A DNA stretch of 64,000 nt from RGIG5612 sp045598285 (GTDB taxonomy: Bacteria; Bacillota; Clostridia; Lachnospirales; Lachnospiraceae), in NCBI GenBank assembly GCA_045598285.1, contig JAZLLU010000016.1:1-64000 (forward strand), given 5' to 3'. The first letter of the stretch is position 1. Each line of letters opens with the position of its first letter. The notes below the pieces were generated by a model. That model was not told the DNA's origin. It did no database searches and saw nothing but the letters and a program-made list of their open reading frames with translations. Shown piece by piece: positions 35,419 through 44,763 of the stretch. A program made the position numbers and the translations under genes.

Positions 35419-36658
35419 AGCTTCTAGTTTCCTTTCTAGCATCCTTAAAATTTTTTAATTCCTTGAATCCAAATGAATCAACATAATAAACTTTGTCTTC
35501 CGAATTCTGATGCATGACAATTACGTCCGACACAGAAAGTGAACGTCCTTCATAGTTTTTCGGAAGCATGGTATTGAATTTGGAAAAAATGTCATCAGGC
35601 GAATGTGTGTTTAATGGTCCGACGTACACACATGTATAGTCCGATTGAGATATATTTTTGTCTGACAAGTTATCATAACCAACGAAACATTTATCGGAAT
35701 TAGCATCAAGTTGGAAAATTTCAATGTGATTCAAGTCCAAAACCTTCTCTTCAATTTGCTTAATGATGTTACTAGATGTGTCTTTAATTGTTTCGAGGCT
35801 CGATTTTAGTTCCGGCAATTCTTTGTCCGAACTCCAAGACACTAAATAAGGAAAAGAGTATTCGGAAGTATCGAGACCCAAGTAATGGCAGCAAGTAAAC
35901 GCTACGCTTTCCGCCTCAATTTCTTTTGTCCGCGAATTTTTTTCTGACTTATCTGCATGTAACATTGAATGCGCCAATTCGTGAATCATAGTTTTTATTG
36001 TTTGTACCTCACTCATTCCGGATTGAATAACAATTTCATTTTCCTTGGAAGTAAAATACCCTTTGGCAGCACCAGGTATCTCACTAAAACGAACTGGCAC
36101 TGGGGATATAGCTGTAAGTATTCTTTGAAGGTCTTGAAAATATGCAACATTACCAAGTAATTCTTGAGGAGCGATTGTTGGAAGAGCCTTACCAGTTGTT
36201 TGACTTATGTCATACACATATGAGATTCTAAAGCTGGTGAAAGTATTTTTTTCTTCTTCCAACAATGCTTCATCATCGTCAGCTTTTCTTTCGACTTTTT
36301 TAGCTATAGGAGAGACGATTTTGATGCCATGTTCACCTTTATTTACCTTTCGACCTAAGTTGTTCCAGGTTGTTATTCCAGCAACTCTAGTCGCATAGGG
36401 CATTTGGGAATAGATAAGAATAGTATTATTGATTGAGTAATTATGAAACTTGCTAAGGGTTCTAAGATAGTCCTTGTATTTTTCAGAATCATAAATTGCA
36501 CGAGTTCCTTCTTTTATTCGTGAATGGATCTCATCCATTCTATTTCTAGGTGGCTGAAATTCATTATTATTAATTGCGTCAACTATGTCTCTAGTTATGA
36601 TATCCATTTCTTCTAAGGTAAGTTCTTCAGAAGTTTCTAAAAAATCGTCATTATTCAT
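35384..36658 (-). CDS. ArdC-like antirestriction protein with metallopeptidase and YodL domains
   Basis: 424 residues. The ArdC N-terminal ssDNA-binding region (about 50-120: YSINNTILIYSQMPYAT, WNNLGRKVNKGEHGIKI) leads to a zinc-peptidase-like domain with HELAH (226-230) and Glu in EIEAES. The C-terminus resembles YodL (SLSVSDVIVMHQ, YYVDSFGFKEL). ArdC proteins protect incoming ssDNA during conjugation. Its start overlaps the upstream DUF5688 stop by one base. Confidence 0.82.
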   Translation of the reverse strand: MNNDDFLETSEELTLEEMDIITRDIVDAINNNEFQPPRNRMDEIHSRIKEGTRAIYDSEKYKDYLRTLSKFHNYSINNTILIYSQMPYATRVAGITTWNNLGRKVNKGEHGIKIVSPIAKKVERKADDDEALLEEEKNTFTSFRISYVYDISQTTGKALPTIAPQELLGNVAYFQDLQRILTAISPVPVRFSEIPGAAKGYFTSKENEIVIQSGMSEVQTIKTMIHELAHSMLHADKSEKNSRTKEIEAESVAFTCCHYLGLDTSEYSFPYLVSWSSDKELPELKSSLETIKDTSSNIIKQIEEKVLDLNHIEIFQLDANSDKCFVGYDNLSDKNISQSDYTCVYVGPLNTHSPDDIFSKFNTMLPKNYEGRSLSVSDVIVMHQNSEDKVYYVDSFGFKELKNFKDARKETRSYENKKTKTRLA

Positions 36659-37536
36659 TAGCGACTCCTTCCCACCACTTTTTCTGGTTGTTTGGTCTGA
36701 ACGATGCTAATTTCATCATTAGCAAAATGGTAAGGGTGGTCTGAAAGAACATCCTCAGCTTTTAAATCTGAAGCATTAATGCTTTGGATAGTTTTAGTCA
36801 TTGCATCAACATCTAGCCCATCTTCAACTGGAAAAACAAGCACTTCATGTATACTTGCAGGAATAATGTAAAGTTCATCACACCCGAGAGTTTCAGCTGC
36901 ATTTGCTAAAATCTCTGTATCAGCAATGCATGAAGCCCCATAAACATTATTCTCATTTGAAATAACCATTAGAGGAATAAAAGGCATTTCTAAATCTGTT
37001 CCTCCAAGAAATTCGCTTATGTGTTTAATATTGTAAGAATTATGACTATTTTCTCTTGCTGATTCCAAAAGCTCTTGCTGAGATAACCCTGATTCCGCGA
37101 GCATGCTTTTGGTCACCTTGACGCTTGCGTGAGAGCCAATATCAATTCGAACATAGTTAGCCAGGTCGGTGCCTTTAATTTTTTCAGAAATAGCATCTGA
37201 TAACAAAGCCGAGTTCCATTCGGCGTTACAGGGAGCTAGGTAAGCATGCTCCTTTAGAAAATTTGGGTTAGAAAGTTCTTCTATATTAATAGCTAGAACA
37301 TTTTCTCTGGAGATTGTAACTAATTCGTCTGCAATCTCTTCAATACTTAACCCTTCTTCTTTTTGAGACAATAGAAAATCCTCATAAAAAGTTGGTGCAA
37401 TTATCTGACCTTCGGTTAAATGAAATGATAGTGATTTTTTAACTTCATTTGTTTTTGCAACTTCGTTTTCGAAAACTTCATATCCTCGATTGCGTAGTTC
37501 TTCTGCTACAAGTTGTAATACATTGTTTTTTGTCAT
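36658..37536 (-). CDS. DUF5688-family element protein
   Basis: 292 residues matching the pattern of DUF5688 proteins that are frequent in Clostridia integrative elements: an N-terminal helix, FYEDFLLSQKEEGLSIEEIAD, IPLMVISNENNVYGASCI, and DELYIIPASIHEVLVFP. Function unknown. It is the first gene of the long minus-strand operon and has a reverse-oriented TCGGACATATA box 47 bases upstream. Confidence 0.8.
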   Translation of the reverse strand: MTKNNVLQLVAEELRNRGYEVFENEVAKTNEVKKSLSFHLTEGQIIAPTFYEDFLLSQKEEGLSIEEIADELVTISRENVLAINIEELSNPNFLKEHAYLAPCNAEWNSALLSDAISEKIKGTDLANYVRIDIGSHASVKVTKSMLAESGLSQQELLESARENSHNSYNIKHISEFLGGTDLEMPFIPLMVISNENNVYGASCIADTEILANAAETLGCDELYIIPASIHEVLVFPVEDGLDVDAMTKTIQSINASDLKAEDVLSDHPYHFANDEISIVQTKQPEKVVGRSR

Positions 37537-37583
37537 GATTTTTCCTTTCCGCTCATTTTTTTTGAGCTGCGTTTTATATATCT

Positions 37584-37594
37584 TATATGTCCGA
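37584..37594 (-). promoter_or_regulatory. TCGGACATATA box for the minus-strand operon
   Basis: On the minus strand the box lies 47 bases before the DUF5688 start. The palindromic half is degenerate here (CATATATTTTT), again about 15 bases before the TCGG. Confidence 0.55.
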
Positions 37595-37623
37595 AAAAAA
37601 TAAAAATAAAAAAATATATGAAA

Positions 37624-37663
37624 TTTATATATAAAAATTGAAATTAAAATTATCGGACATATA
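37624..37663 (+). promoter_or_regulatory. Bipartite element motif, copy 3 (plus-strand acidic genes)
   Basis: TTTATATATAAAAA, 15 bases, TCGGACATATA (37653-37663), ending 33 bases before the start at 37697. With the reverse box at 37584 it forms a divergent promoter region. Confidence 0.65.
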
Positions 37664-37696
37664 TATACTAAAATAAATTATAGTGAGGTAAAAAGT

Positions 37697-38140
37697 ATGG
37701 ATAAATACTGTTTCAATCATGATGAATACTATTTCAAAGATGAAAATTATTATTTAGTAGGTGAGGAAGGCGAAGGTGTCTTATGTGATGATAGTCGCTG
37801 GAATTTAAGAGATTGCGAAAAAGACATTTCAGAAACACAAGACAAAATCAGATTCCTCGAAGAGAATCTTAATTCTTTTTATGAAGAATTAGCAGATATG
37901 CAAGCTCATGCATTTGCGAACGCTGAAGATATGTTTATGATGCGAGATAGTAGATTTAGAGCATTTCTTAGCGATATTTTACTAAACAAAGATAGCGACG
38001 ATTTTGACGAGCAATTGTTTAGTTCGCTTTATGAATATTTTAAAGAGTTTTGCGGATATTATGAATACTATGAAAATGCTAAAAAACTATTAAAAGAACG
38101 TGAATCAGAGACCCAAGAAGTCGGAAAGGAATCACTATGA
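37697..38140 (+). CDS. Acidic small element protein
   Basis: 147 residues, acidic and aromatic-rich at the N-terminus (DKYCFNHDEYYFKDENYYLV), with a coiled central helix and a Tyr/Glu-rich tail. No family recognized. It overlaps the next gene by 4 bases (ATGA) and shares its bipartite promoter motif. Confidence 0.65.
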   Translation: MDKYCFNHDEYYFKDENYYLVGEEGEGVLCDDSRWNLRDCEKDISETQDKIRFLEENLNSFYEELADMQAHAFANAEDMFMMRDSRFRAFLSDILLNKDSDDFDEQLFSSLYEYFKEFCGYYEYYENAKKLLKERESETQEVGKESL

Positions 38141-38646
38141 CAGAAGAAAAATTTAAAAACGTAAAAAGACTTATTAAAAAAGTAGCTCACATTTGGTATT
38201 TATCTGAAAAAGAAATTGATGATATTTTTAACGAGTGGGCGAGCAAAAATACCCATATTCAGATATTACATTATGAAGAATATGGTTTTAACTTGGAGGA
38301 TGTTGAATTTTTGGTGGAAGATTATTATGAAACAAGAAGCGAGTTCGAAATAGATAATCTACCAGAAGATTTTGATATTGAGGAACATTGCGTTATGGTT
38401 GCAGAGGATTTATTGGATGACGGATGGGATGAGCGTAACCCAAAATATACAAAGAAATATTTAGAAAAAGCCATTCTTAAAATCATAAAAAGTGCGGAAT
38501 ACATTTCGAAAAAATTGGGCGCAGCTGATAAATTACTTATGGTACAAAGTTATATTGATGACATTAGAGATATTAAAATAGCTCCGGATGAAAAAGAATT
38601 ACATAACAAAATCGTACATGAACTTACCGAATATAAAAAAACATAA
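38137..38646 (+). CDS. Acidic element protein, paralogue of the 28713 gene
   Basis: 169 residues. It shares IFNEWASKN, YEEYGFNLEDVE, DFDIEEHC and DDGWDERNPKYTKKYL patterns with the 28713 product, so the two come from a duplication. Highly acidic. No known family recognized. A strong terminator follows. Confidence 0.7.
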   Translation: MTEEKFKNVKRLIKKVAHIWYLSEKEIDDIFNEWASKNTHIQILHYEEYGFNLEDVEFLVEDYYETRSEFEIDNLPEDFDIEEHCVMVAEDLLDDGWDERNPKYTKKYLEKAILKIIKSAEYISKKLGAADKLLMVQSYIDDIRDIKIAPDEKELHNKIVHELTEYKKT

Positions 38647-38734
38647 GAGAATATGCGGAGTGGGATATGCAAGGACTTGAGAATATAATCCGAGGTATTT
38701 ACAATCAACTACATCATTATAGATTAAAAAAAAC

Positions 38735-38762
38735 TTGGCTAGGGTAACCCCCTAGCCAACGC
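38735..38762 (+). terminator. Terminator-like hairpin
   Basis: TTGGCTAGGG-TAAC-CCCTAGCCAA, a 10-base perfect stem preceded by a long A run. A T run is absent on the plus strand, but on the minus strand the A run would read as T. Confidence 0.6.
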
Positions 38763-38808
38763 TAAAAAACAAAAAACAAATACCTGGTGGTAAAATGTAT
38801 ATATAACT

Positions 38809-38928
38809 ATGCAATATTTTGCACAAGGAAAAAGCAGAAAGAGATCTAAAATGTAAAATACTGCATAAGGGGAAAATTGGCAGATGTAAAATTATACAGA
38901 AGGACTTGTGTAAAAATATGCATAAGGA
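38809..38928 (+). repeat. Four iteron-like repeats upstream of the methyltransferases
   Basis: Imperfect copies of TGTAAAATATGCATAAGGA occur at about 38809, 38852, 38885 and 38909, spaced 24-43 bases. They lie in a 387-base gene-free region before the first methyltransferase. A controller-protein binding array is likely. Confidence 0.6.
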
Positions 38929-39033
38929 AAATAAAATAGTAATAATATAAACATGGATAAAGAAAAAGGAAGCCTTAAATTGTAATAAAGATTAATTTTT
39001 GATAAAATTGAATATTAAACAAAGGAGATAGTT

Positions 39034-40311
39034 ATGCCAAAAGCTAATGCAGGTTTATCAGCAGCAAAAAAAAGTAAAAATGATGAGTTCTATACTCAAT
39101 ATGAAGATATTCAAAAAGAAATAAATGCGTATTTGGATTATAATCCAAATACGTTTAGAAATAAGACAATTCTTTTGCCTTGTGATGACCCTGAATGGTC
39201 TAATTTTACAAAATTCTTTGCTCAAAATTTTGAGATGTTGGGGCTAAAAAAATTAATAAGCACATCGTATGCAACAGATAGTAAAAATATAAATATGCCT
39301 AAGGATTATCAATTTTCCATAGAAGATTTTCTAACGAATTTTGAGAAAAATAGTCCTCAATATGATGCTTCAAATACAGCATCAAAGGGGAAAATATTTA
39401 TATTAGACAAAGATGTGGATAAATCAGGGCATATAAACATAGAAGATTTGCAGTGGTCCTATCTTGAGGGTGATGGAGATTTTAGGTCGGATGAAGTTAA
39501 AAAACTTCGAGATGAAGCAGATATAATCATAACAAATCCTCCATTTTCACTATTTAGGGAGTTCCTCGCATGGGTAATGGATGAAAAAAAACAGTTTATG
39601 ATTATTGGCAATATAAATTGCATTACTTATAAAGAAGTGTTTCCTTTGATTATGGATAATAAAATTTGGCTTGGTAATGGAATGGGCAGATGGATTTCGG
39701 GATTTATTGTTCCAGAAAAATATGAGTTATATGGAACAGAAGCGAGAATCGAAAATGGAAGACGTATAGTTGCAACAAATAATTGTTTGTGGTTAACAAA
39801 TATACCTCATGGAAAAAGGAAACAAGTACTGGAAAGAATGACAATTCAGGAAAATTTAAAATTTAATAAGGCATTAATAAAAAAGTTGCAAAATGCATAC
39901 CAAACACAAACTTATCCTACCTATGATAATTATGATGCAATAGAAGTACCATATACTGAAGCGATTCCAAAAGATTATAAAGGAGTTATGGGTGTTCCAA
40001 TAACATTTTTAGATAAATATAATCCTGAGCAATTTCAAATACTAGGAGCAACACAAAGAGGATGCCATGATAAGTTTTTAGATACAAAAAAATATGATGA
40101 TTATTTTGAAATGAGACAAGATGGAACAAAAACAGGATATTCTGGAAATAAAACAAATGAAAATGCAAATATAAGAGCTAATGATGGAAAAAAGAATTAT
40201 TTTATAAATAATGAGGGCGATATTGTTCAATCAACATATCAACGCATTTTTATTAGATACACTCAAAAATGGATAGAATCTCATCCAAATGATTTTAAGG
40301 AGAAAAACTAA
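39034..40311 (+). CDS. M.EcoRI-family adenine-specific methyltransferase, first copy
   Basis: 425 residues. The M.EcoRI-like start (KNDEFYTQYEDIQKEINAYL, then LLPCDDPEWSNFTKFFAQNFEMLGLKKL) and the catalytic ITNPPFSLF motif are clear. M.EcoRI-type enzymes methylate adenine at N6. The stop overlaps the next start. Its middle shares a nearly identical DNA stretch with the second copy. Confidence 0.9.
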   Translation: MPKANAGLSAAKKSKNDEFYTQYEDIQKEINAYLDYNPNTFRNKTILLPCDDPEWSNFTKFFAQNFEMLGLKKLISTSYATDSKNINMPKDYQFSIEDFLTNFEKNSPQYDASNTASKGKIFILDKDVDKSGHINIEDLQWSYLEGDGDFRSDEVKKLRDEADIIITNPPFSLFREFLAWVMDEKKQFMIIGNINCITYKEVFPLIMDNKIWLGNGMGRWISGFIVPEKYELYGTEARIENGRRIVATNNCLWLTNIPHGKRKQVLERMTIQENLKFNKALIKKLQNAYQTQTYPTYDNYDAIEVPYTEAIPKDYKGVMGVPITFLDKYNPEQFQILGATQRGCHDKFLDTKKYDDYFEMRQDGTKTGYSGNKTNENANIRANDGKKNYFINNEGDIVQSTYQRIFIRYTQKWIESHPNDFKEKN

Positions 40312-41510
40312 TGGCCAGAGACTCAAGAATAACTGCTAAACAACAAAAAAATGACGAATTTTACACACTTTACGAGTATATACAAAAAGAAATAAACTCA
40401 TATTTAGAATATAATCCAAATGTTTTTAAAAATAAAGTTATTTTATGTCCTTGCGATGATCCCGAATGGTCTAATTTTACAAAATTTTTTGCTCAAAATT
40501 TTGAGATGTTGGGGCTAAAAAAATTAATTTGCACAAGTTACTCAATGAACGCAAAAAAGAAAAAATATGAACAGTATCATCAAATGACATTGTTCGAGAC
40601 AATGTTCCCTCAATACGACGAAAAAAAGATGTTGTCTAATGGAAAAATTTTTACGTTATCAAATAAAAATAAAAATATAGATATTGAAGATTTACAGTGG
40701 TCCTATCTTGAGGGTGATGGAGATTTTAGGTCGGATGAAGTTAAAAAACTTCGAGATGAAGCAGATATAATCATAACAAATCCTCCGTTTTCACTATTTA
40801 GGGAGTTTGTATCGTGGATTTTGGAAGACAATAAAAAATGCTTGATTATAGGTCAAATAGAAATGATTACATATAAAGAAATTTTTCCAGAGATTAAAAA
40901 TAATCGTTTATGGTTAGGCGTTACATGTAATAGTGAAGATATGGTATTTGAAGTTCCGGAAGGAGCCGATGTCAATCCTAAAGACAGAGAAAAGGCAGCT
41001 AGAATGGGGTATGTTGGGAATTTTACGAGGCAAGGGAATGCTTGTTGGTTTACAAATATAGAACATGGAAGAAGACACGCACCAATTAAACTAATGACAA
41101 TGGAGGAAAATAAAAAATATAGTAAACACAAAGATATTAGAGAATATGGTTATCAAAAATATGATAACTATGATGCAATAGAAGTAAAATATGTAGATGC
41201 AATTCCGTCAGATTATGATGGAATTATGGGAGTTGCTAGTTCTTTTGTGGCTAAATATTGCCCAGAACAGTTTGAAATAATAGGAGCAACACAAACAGGT
41301 TGTCATAGCGAGGATATGGTTATTGCGTCATACAAAGATTTTTTAGGTTATCATCAAGATGGTTCTCTAACAGGGAGAACAGGAAGCACCTGTGGAAATA
41401 ATCCTATGCTAGAAAGAAATGATGGAATACACGATTATTATATGAATAACAAAGGAAAGCAGGTTCAATCTGCCAATAGTAGAATTCTTATACGAAAGAG
41501 GTGTCAATAA
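40311..41510 (+). CDS. M.EcoRI-family adenine-specific methyltransferase, second copy
   Basis: 399 residues, same domain plan and ITNPPFSLF motif as the preceding gene, but diverged outside two conserved blocks, especially after the catalytic motif. Two enzymes could methylate different strands or sites, as for asymmetric sequences. It overlaps the nuclease gene start by one base (TAATG). Confidence 0.9.
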   Translation: MARDSRITAKQQKNDEFYTLYEYIQKEINSYLEYNPNVFKNKVILCPCDDPEWSNFTKFFAQNFEMLGLKKLICTSYSMNAKKKKYEQYHQMTLFETMFPQYDEKKMLSNGKIFTLSNKNKNIDIEDLQWSYLEGDGDFRSDEVKKLRDEADIIITNPPFSLFREFVSWILEDNKKCLIIGQIEMITYKEIFPEIKNNRLWLGVTCNSEDMVFEVPEGADVNPKDREKAARMGYVGNFTRQGNACWFTNIEHGRRHAPIKLMTMEENKKYSKHKDIREYGYQKYDNYDAIEVKYVDAIPSDYDGIMGVASSFVAKYCPEQFEIIGATQTGCHSEDMVIASYKDFLGYHQDGSLTGRTGSTCGNNPMLERNDGIHDYYMNNKGKQVQSANSRILIRKRCQ

Positions 41511-42676
41511 TGAAGACAACACTTAAAACAGATTTAACAATTGAACAAATATGTAAAGGATTTGTTTACAATGAACTGGAAGGTAAAGGTTTATTTGGAT
41601 GGTCGGGCAAATTAACTATTCAACCTGAATACCAAAGAAATTACATTTATGCTGATGGTAAAAAAGATGTTGCTGTAATTCAGTCAATATTAAAAGGATA
41701 TCCAATAGGACTTATTTATTTTGTCAAAATAGATGATGATAAATATGAAATACTGGATGGACAGCAAAGAATAACAAGCATAGGCCGTTTTTTAACAGGA
41801 AAGTTAGATATTCCAGATGAGAATGGAAATTATCATAAATTTAGTGGACTTGATACAAATCTTCAAAAACTTATTAATGAAACACCACTAACAATTTATA
41901 TTTGTGAGGGAACAGAAACTGAAATAAAAGAGTGGTTTCGCACAATTAATATTGCGGGGATACCTCTTAATAATCAAGAATTATTAAATGCAATCTATTC
42001 AGGACCATTTGTTACAAAAGCTAAGGAAGAATATAGCAATTCTCAGAATGCTAATATTCAAAAATGGAGTTCATATATTAAGGGAGATGTTAAAAGACAG
42101 GATTACTTAGAAACCGCATTATCTTGGGTCTCGAAAGGGACTATAGATAAATATATGACAACTCATAGACATGATGCAAATATAACTGAGTTAAAGGCAT
42201 ATTTTACAAGTGTAATAGATTGGATAGATACAACATTTATAGACGTGGAAAGTGAAATGAAAGGTCTAGAATGGGGTAGATTATATGAAACATATCATAA
42301 TAATCCATATGATCCATCTGAAGTTTCCAAAAAAGTTCACAAACTTTATGGAGATGCATTTGTAAAAAATAGAAAAGGCATTTTTGAATATATTTTAGGA
42401 GGTTGTCAAGATACAAAACTTCTTGATGTTAGAGTTTTTGAAGAAAGTACTAAAAAAGCAAAGTATGAACAACAAACCAGTAATGCTAAGAAGAAAGGTA
42501 TTTCAAATTGTCCTATGTGTGCAACTTCTGGACAAGATGCACTAATAAAACGTTTATGGAAATATTCGGAAATGGATGCCGACCATGTTTTGGCATGGTC
42601 AAATGGTGGAGCTACAGATATTAGTAATTGTCAAATGTTGTGCAAAACTCATAATAGGTCAAAAGGAAATAAATAA
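41510..42676 (+). CDS. DUF262 + HNH nuclease, likely restriction enzyme partner
   Basis: 388 residues from the ATG after AAAGAGG (a GTG 9 bases upstream is less likely). The N-terminal DUF262 (ParB/Srx-like) domain shows QPEYQRNYIY and EILDGQQRITSI. The C-terminal HNH module shows CPMC, DADHVLAWSNGG and LCKTHNRSKG, with zinc Cys residues. DUF262-HNH proteins such as GmrSD are usually modification-dependent nucleases. Here the gene is translationally coupled to two methyltransferases, pointing to a conventional restriction role. Confidence 0.85.
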   Translation: MKTTLKTDLTIEQICKGFVYNELEGKGLFGWSGKLTIQPEYQRNYIYADGKKDVAVIQSILKGYPIGLIYFVKIDDDKYEILDGQQRITSIGRFLTGKLDIPDENGNYHKFSGLDTNLQKLINETPLTIYICEGTETEIKEWFRTINIAGIPLNNQELLNAIYSGPFVTKAKEEYSNSQNANIQKWSSYIKGDVKRQDYLETALSWVSKGTIDKYMTTHRHDANITELKAYFTSVIDWIDTTFIDVESEMKGLEWGRLYETYHNNPYDPSEVSKKVHKLYGDAFVKNRKGIFEYILGGCQDTKLLDVRVFEESTKKAKYEQQTSNAKKKGISNCPMCATSGQDALIKRLWKYSEMDADHVLAWSNGGATDISNCQMLCKTHNRSKGNK

Positions 42677-42758
42677 AATATGTGGAAAATTGTTTTCTTA
42701 TACAAATAGTACAAGAGCAAAAACAGGGAAGGCAAAAAATAGCAAATTAAAAGAAAAT

Positions 42759-43082
42759 ATGAAGACTAAAATTATGGGAGAATTTACTATAGATTTTTTG
42801 GGGCTGTCACCCGCTACTTATAACGCATTAATTAGGCAAAAAATTGATACTCCAAATAAGGTTGCAAATCTTACTGACAAAGAAATTGATAGGCTCAGGG
42901 CAATTGGAGATAAAAGAAAAAAAGAAGTGTTAGCTGCAAGAGAACAATGTAAAAATTATAAACTGAATCAGTATAAGGTTTATTTAAACGGCAACGAAAT
43001 AGGAAGTTTTGAGTTTCCGGCAACTGAAGAAGTGAAGGTTGAATTGGATATAGAAAATAAAGAATTAAGGATTAATTATTAA
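42759..43082 (+). CDS. RpoA-CTD-like helix-hairpin-helix protein
   Basis: About 107 residues. The central part (FLGLSPATYNALIRQKIDTPNKVANLTDKEIDRLRAIGDKRKKEVLAA in outline) follows the RNA polymerase alpha C-terminal domain pattern, with a small beta domain after it. The start is uncertain: ATG at 42759 or 42774, both with weak ribosome sites. It may bind DNA at the restriction locus. Confidence 0.6.
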   Translation: MKTKIMGEFTIDFLGLSPATYNALIRQKIDTPNKVANLTDKEIDRLRAIGDKRKKEVLAAREQCKNYKLNQYKVYLNGNEIGSFEFPATEEVKVELDIENKELRINY

Positions 43083-43204
43083 TCACTAAGGTTTCAATCA
43101 ACAAGCAACGATTATTATATCATAATTGTTATATATTTGTAAGGGTTTTCAAGAGTTTTCAAGTTTTCAAGAGTAGTTTTCAAGAGTAGGATTGTATTAT
43201 TGTG

Positions 43205-44680
43205 TTACATAAGAACATCTGTAATTGATTTGTGTGAACGTTTGTATTCACATATTTCATCAAAATTTTTAAAGCCACATTCAAATGCTGCTTTTACATC
43301 GTCAAAAGTTAAAATAACTTCATTAGTAGTCCCAGCTTCTATTGTAACTGTATCAATACAATTACAAATATCGCCATCAGCATCATATTCACATTTAAAA
43401 ATATCTCCTATATTGTAATATTTCAGTACGTTTTCAGGAATTTCCCAAATAGCATCAAAGTTACAAATAAATAATTTTTTAGTTTGAATATCTTTAATTT
43501 TAGATTTTAGTAATTTTTTAAGCCTTAAAAATGTACTTTTATAATTACTAATGACACTATCACTATACCAATTATCAGATTGTGAAAGTTTTTCATCTAT
43601 ATCTTCCAAAGAGCAATATGTTTTTCGTTCAATTGTGTCTTTTTTATGATAGTGATTATAATAATCTTCCCTTGACATAAATTCTTGCATAAACATACTC
43701 TTGTTAGCTACAGAAAGAGTATATGTTCCTTTCCAATATTCCATAAGAAAATATTCATTGCGTTCAGGAAAAGCGTAATTGTATTCTTCATAAAAAACAT
43801 GAAGAGAGAATTCTTTTAAATTTGCACTGAATCGTCCTTGATAATTTTTGCTATCATTGAGAATATTATCATACATTTGCAGCTTTTCTTTTCTTTTGTT
43901 TAAAAGCATTTTAAAGAATGGTTCAAAGTCTGGATGTTCAATTGTTGATTCCAGAGGGCGGCCTTTTTCGACAATTTTTCCTTTGTCATTTATTAAAATA
44001 TTCTGGTACAAATATTTTTCATCACTGGTTGCCCATAATTTAAAATATTCATTTTTCAAACTTTTTACGATAACGGAGGCTGAAACTCTATAATAAGGCA
44101 GATATTTTGTTTCTAGTGAATCATACGGATCGAATACAGAGGTTTTGACTGAAATAGCATCAGCTTGAGTGTAATTTGATTTAGATTTATTTGTATGGAT
44201 AGATTTCTCACCTCGTTTTTGAATTTGAAGAGGTGAATAGCCTGCAGATTCTAGTTCGACATTAATCTTTTTCAAAGTTGATGGCATTTCATTTAAATCA
44301 TCTAAAAAATTTTCAATTCTTTTTTCTCGGTCGACTTGGTTATCAAGACTAGGCCAACCATATTTAGTTAATGGGATTATTATTTCATAAGAATTTAAAC
44401 CATAAGCTGTACATATTGCGATTATCCATTCGCGCGACGTATTTTTATGATAAAGTTTTTTTCGTAGCATTGATTTTGAAATGCCAAGTCTTTTTGCAAC
44501 ATTTTCTTGGCTAAACAATTCCGGCTTTTCTTCTTTCAAAGTACTTTTACCTTTATCGTTAGCTTCTTTTTTACGTTCCTGGAATACAGATGAAATATAC
44601 CACATTAAAGTATGGTTTTCATCGGGATTAGGCATTTTTTTAGTCTCAGAATAAATTAGTTCTGATTTGGATGTACTCAT
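43205..44680 (-). CDS. HTH regulator with a large C-terminal domain
   Basis: 491 residues from the ATG preceded by AAAGGGAGGA. An HTH segment SQENVAKRLGISKSMLRKKLY lies near residue 50. The remaining about 400 residues are mixed alpha/beta and unrecognized. It diverges from the PIN-protein gene across a palindromic operator, so it probably controls that pair. Confidence 0.7.
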   Translation of the reverse strand: MSTSKSELIYSETKKMPNPDENHTLMWYISSVFQERKKEANDKGKSTLKEEKPELFSQENVAKRLGISKSMLRKKLYHKNTSREWIIAICTAYGLNSYEIIIPLTKYGWPSLDNQVDREKRIENFLDDLNEMPSTLKKINVELESAGYSPLQIQKRGEKSIHTNKSKSNYTQADAISVKTSVFDPYDSLETKYLPYYRVSASVIVKSLKNEYFKLWATSDEKYLYQNILINDKGKIVEKGRPLESTIEHPDFEPFFKMLLNKRKEKLQMYDNILNDSKNYQGRFSANLKEFSLHVFYEEYNYAFPERNEYFLMEYWKGTYTLSVANKSMFMQEFMSREDYYNHYHKKDTIERKTYCSLEDIDEKLSQSDNWYSDSVISNYKSTFLRLKKLLKSKIKDIQTKKLFICNFDAIWEIPENVLKYYNIGDIFKCEYDADGDICNCIDTVTIEAGTTNEVILTFDDVKAAFECGFKNFDEICEYKRSHKSITDVLM

Positions 44681-44746
44681 TAATAGTCCTCCCTTTAGTT
44701 TGTTTTTCATATATTAACATAGACACAAAAACAAGATAGACCACAT

Positions 44747-44763
44747 AGGACTATTATAGTCCT
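44747..44763. promoter_or_regulatory. Palindromic operator between regulator and PIN gene
   Basis: AGGACTA-TTA-TAGTCCT is a perfect 7-base inverted repeat. A half site TAGTCCTCCC overlaps the regulator's ribosome site. Confidence 0.6.
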
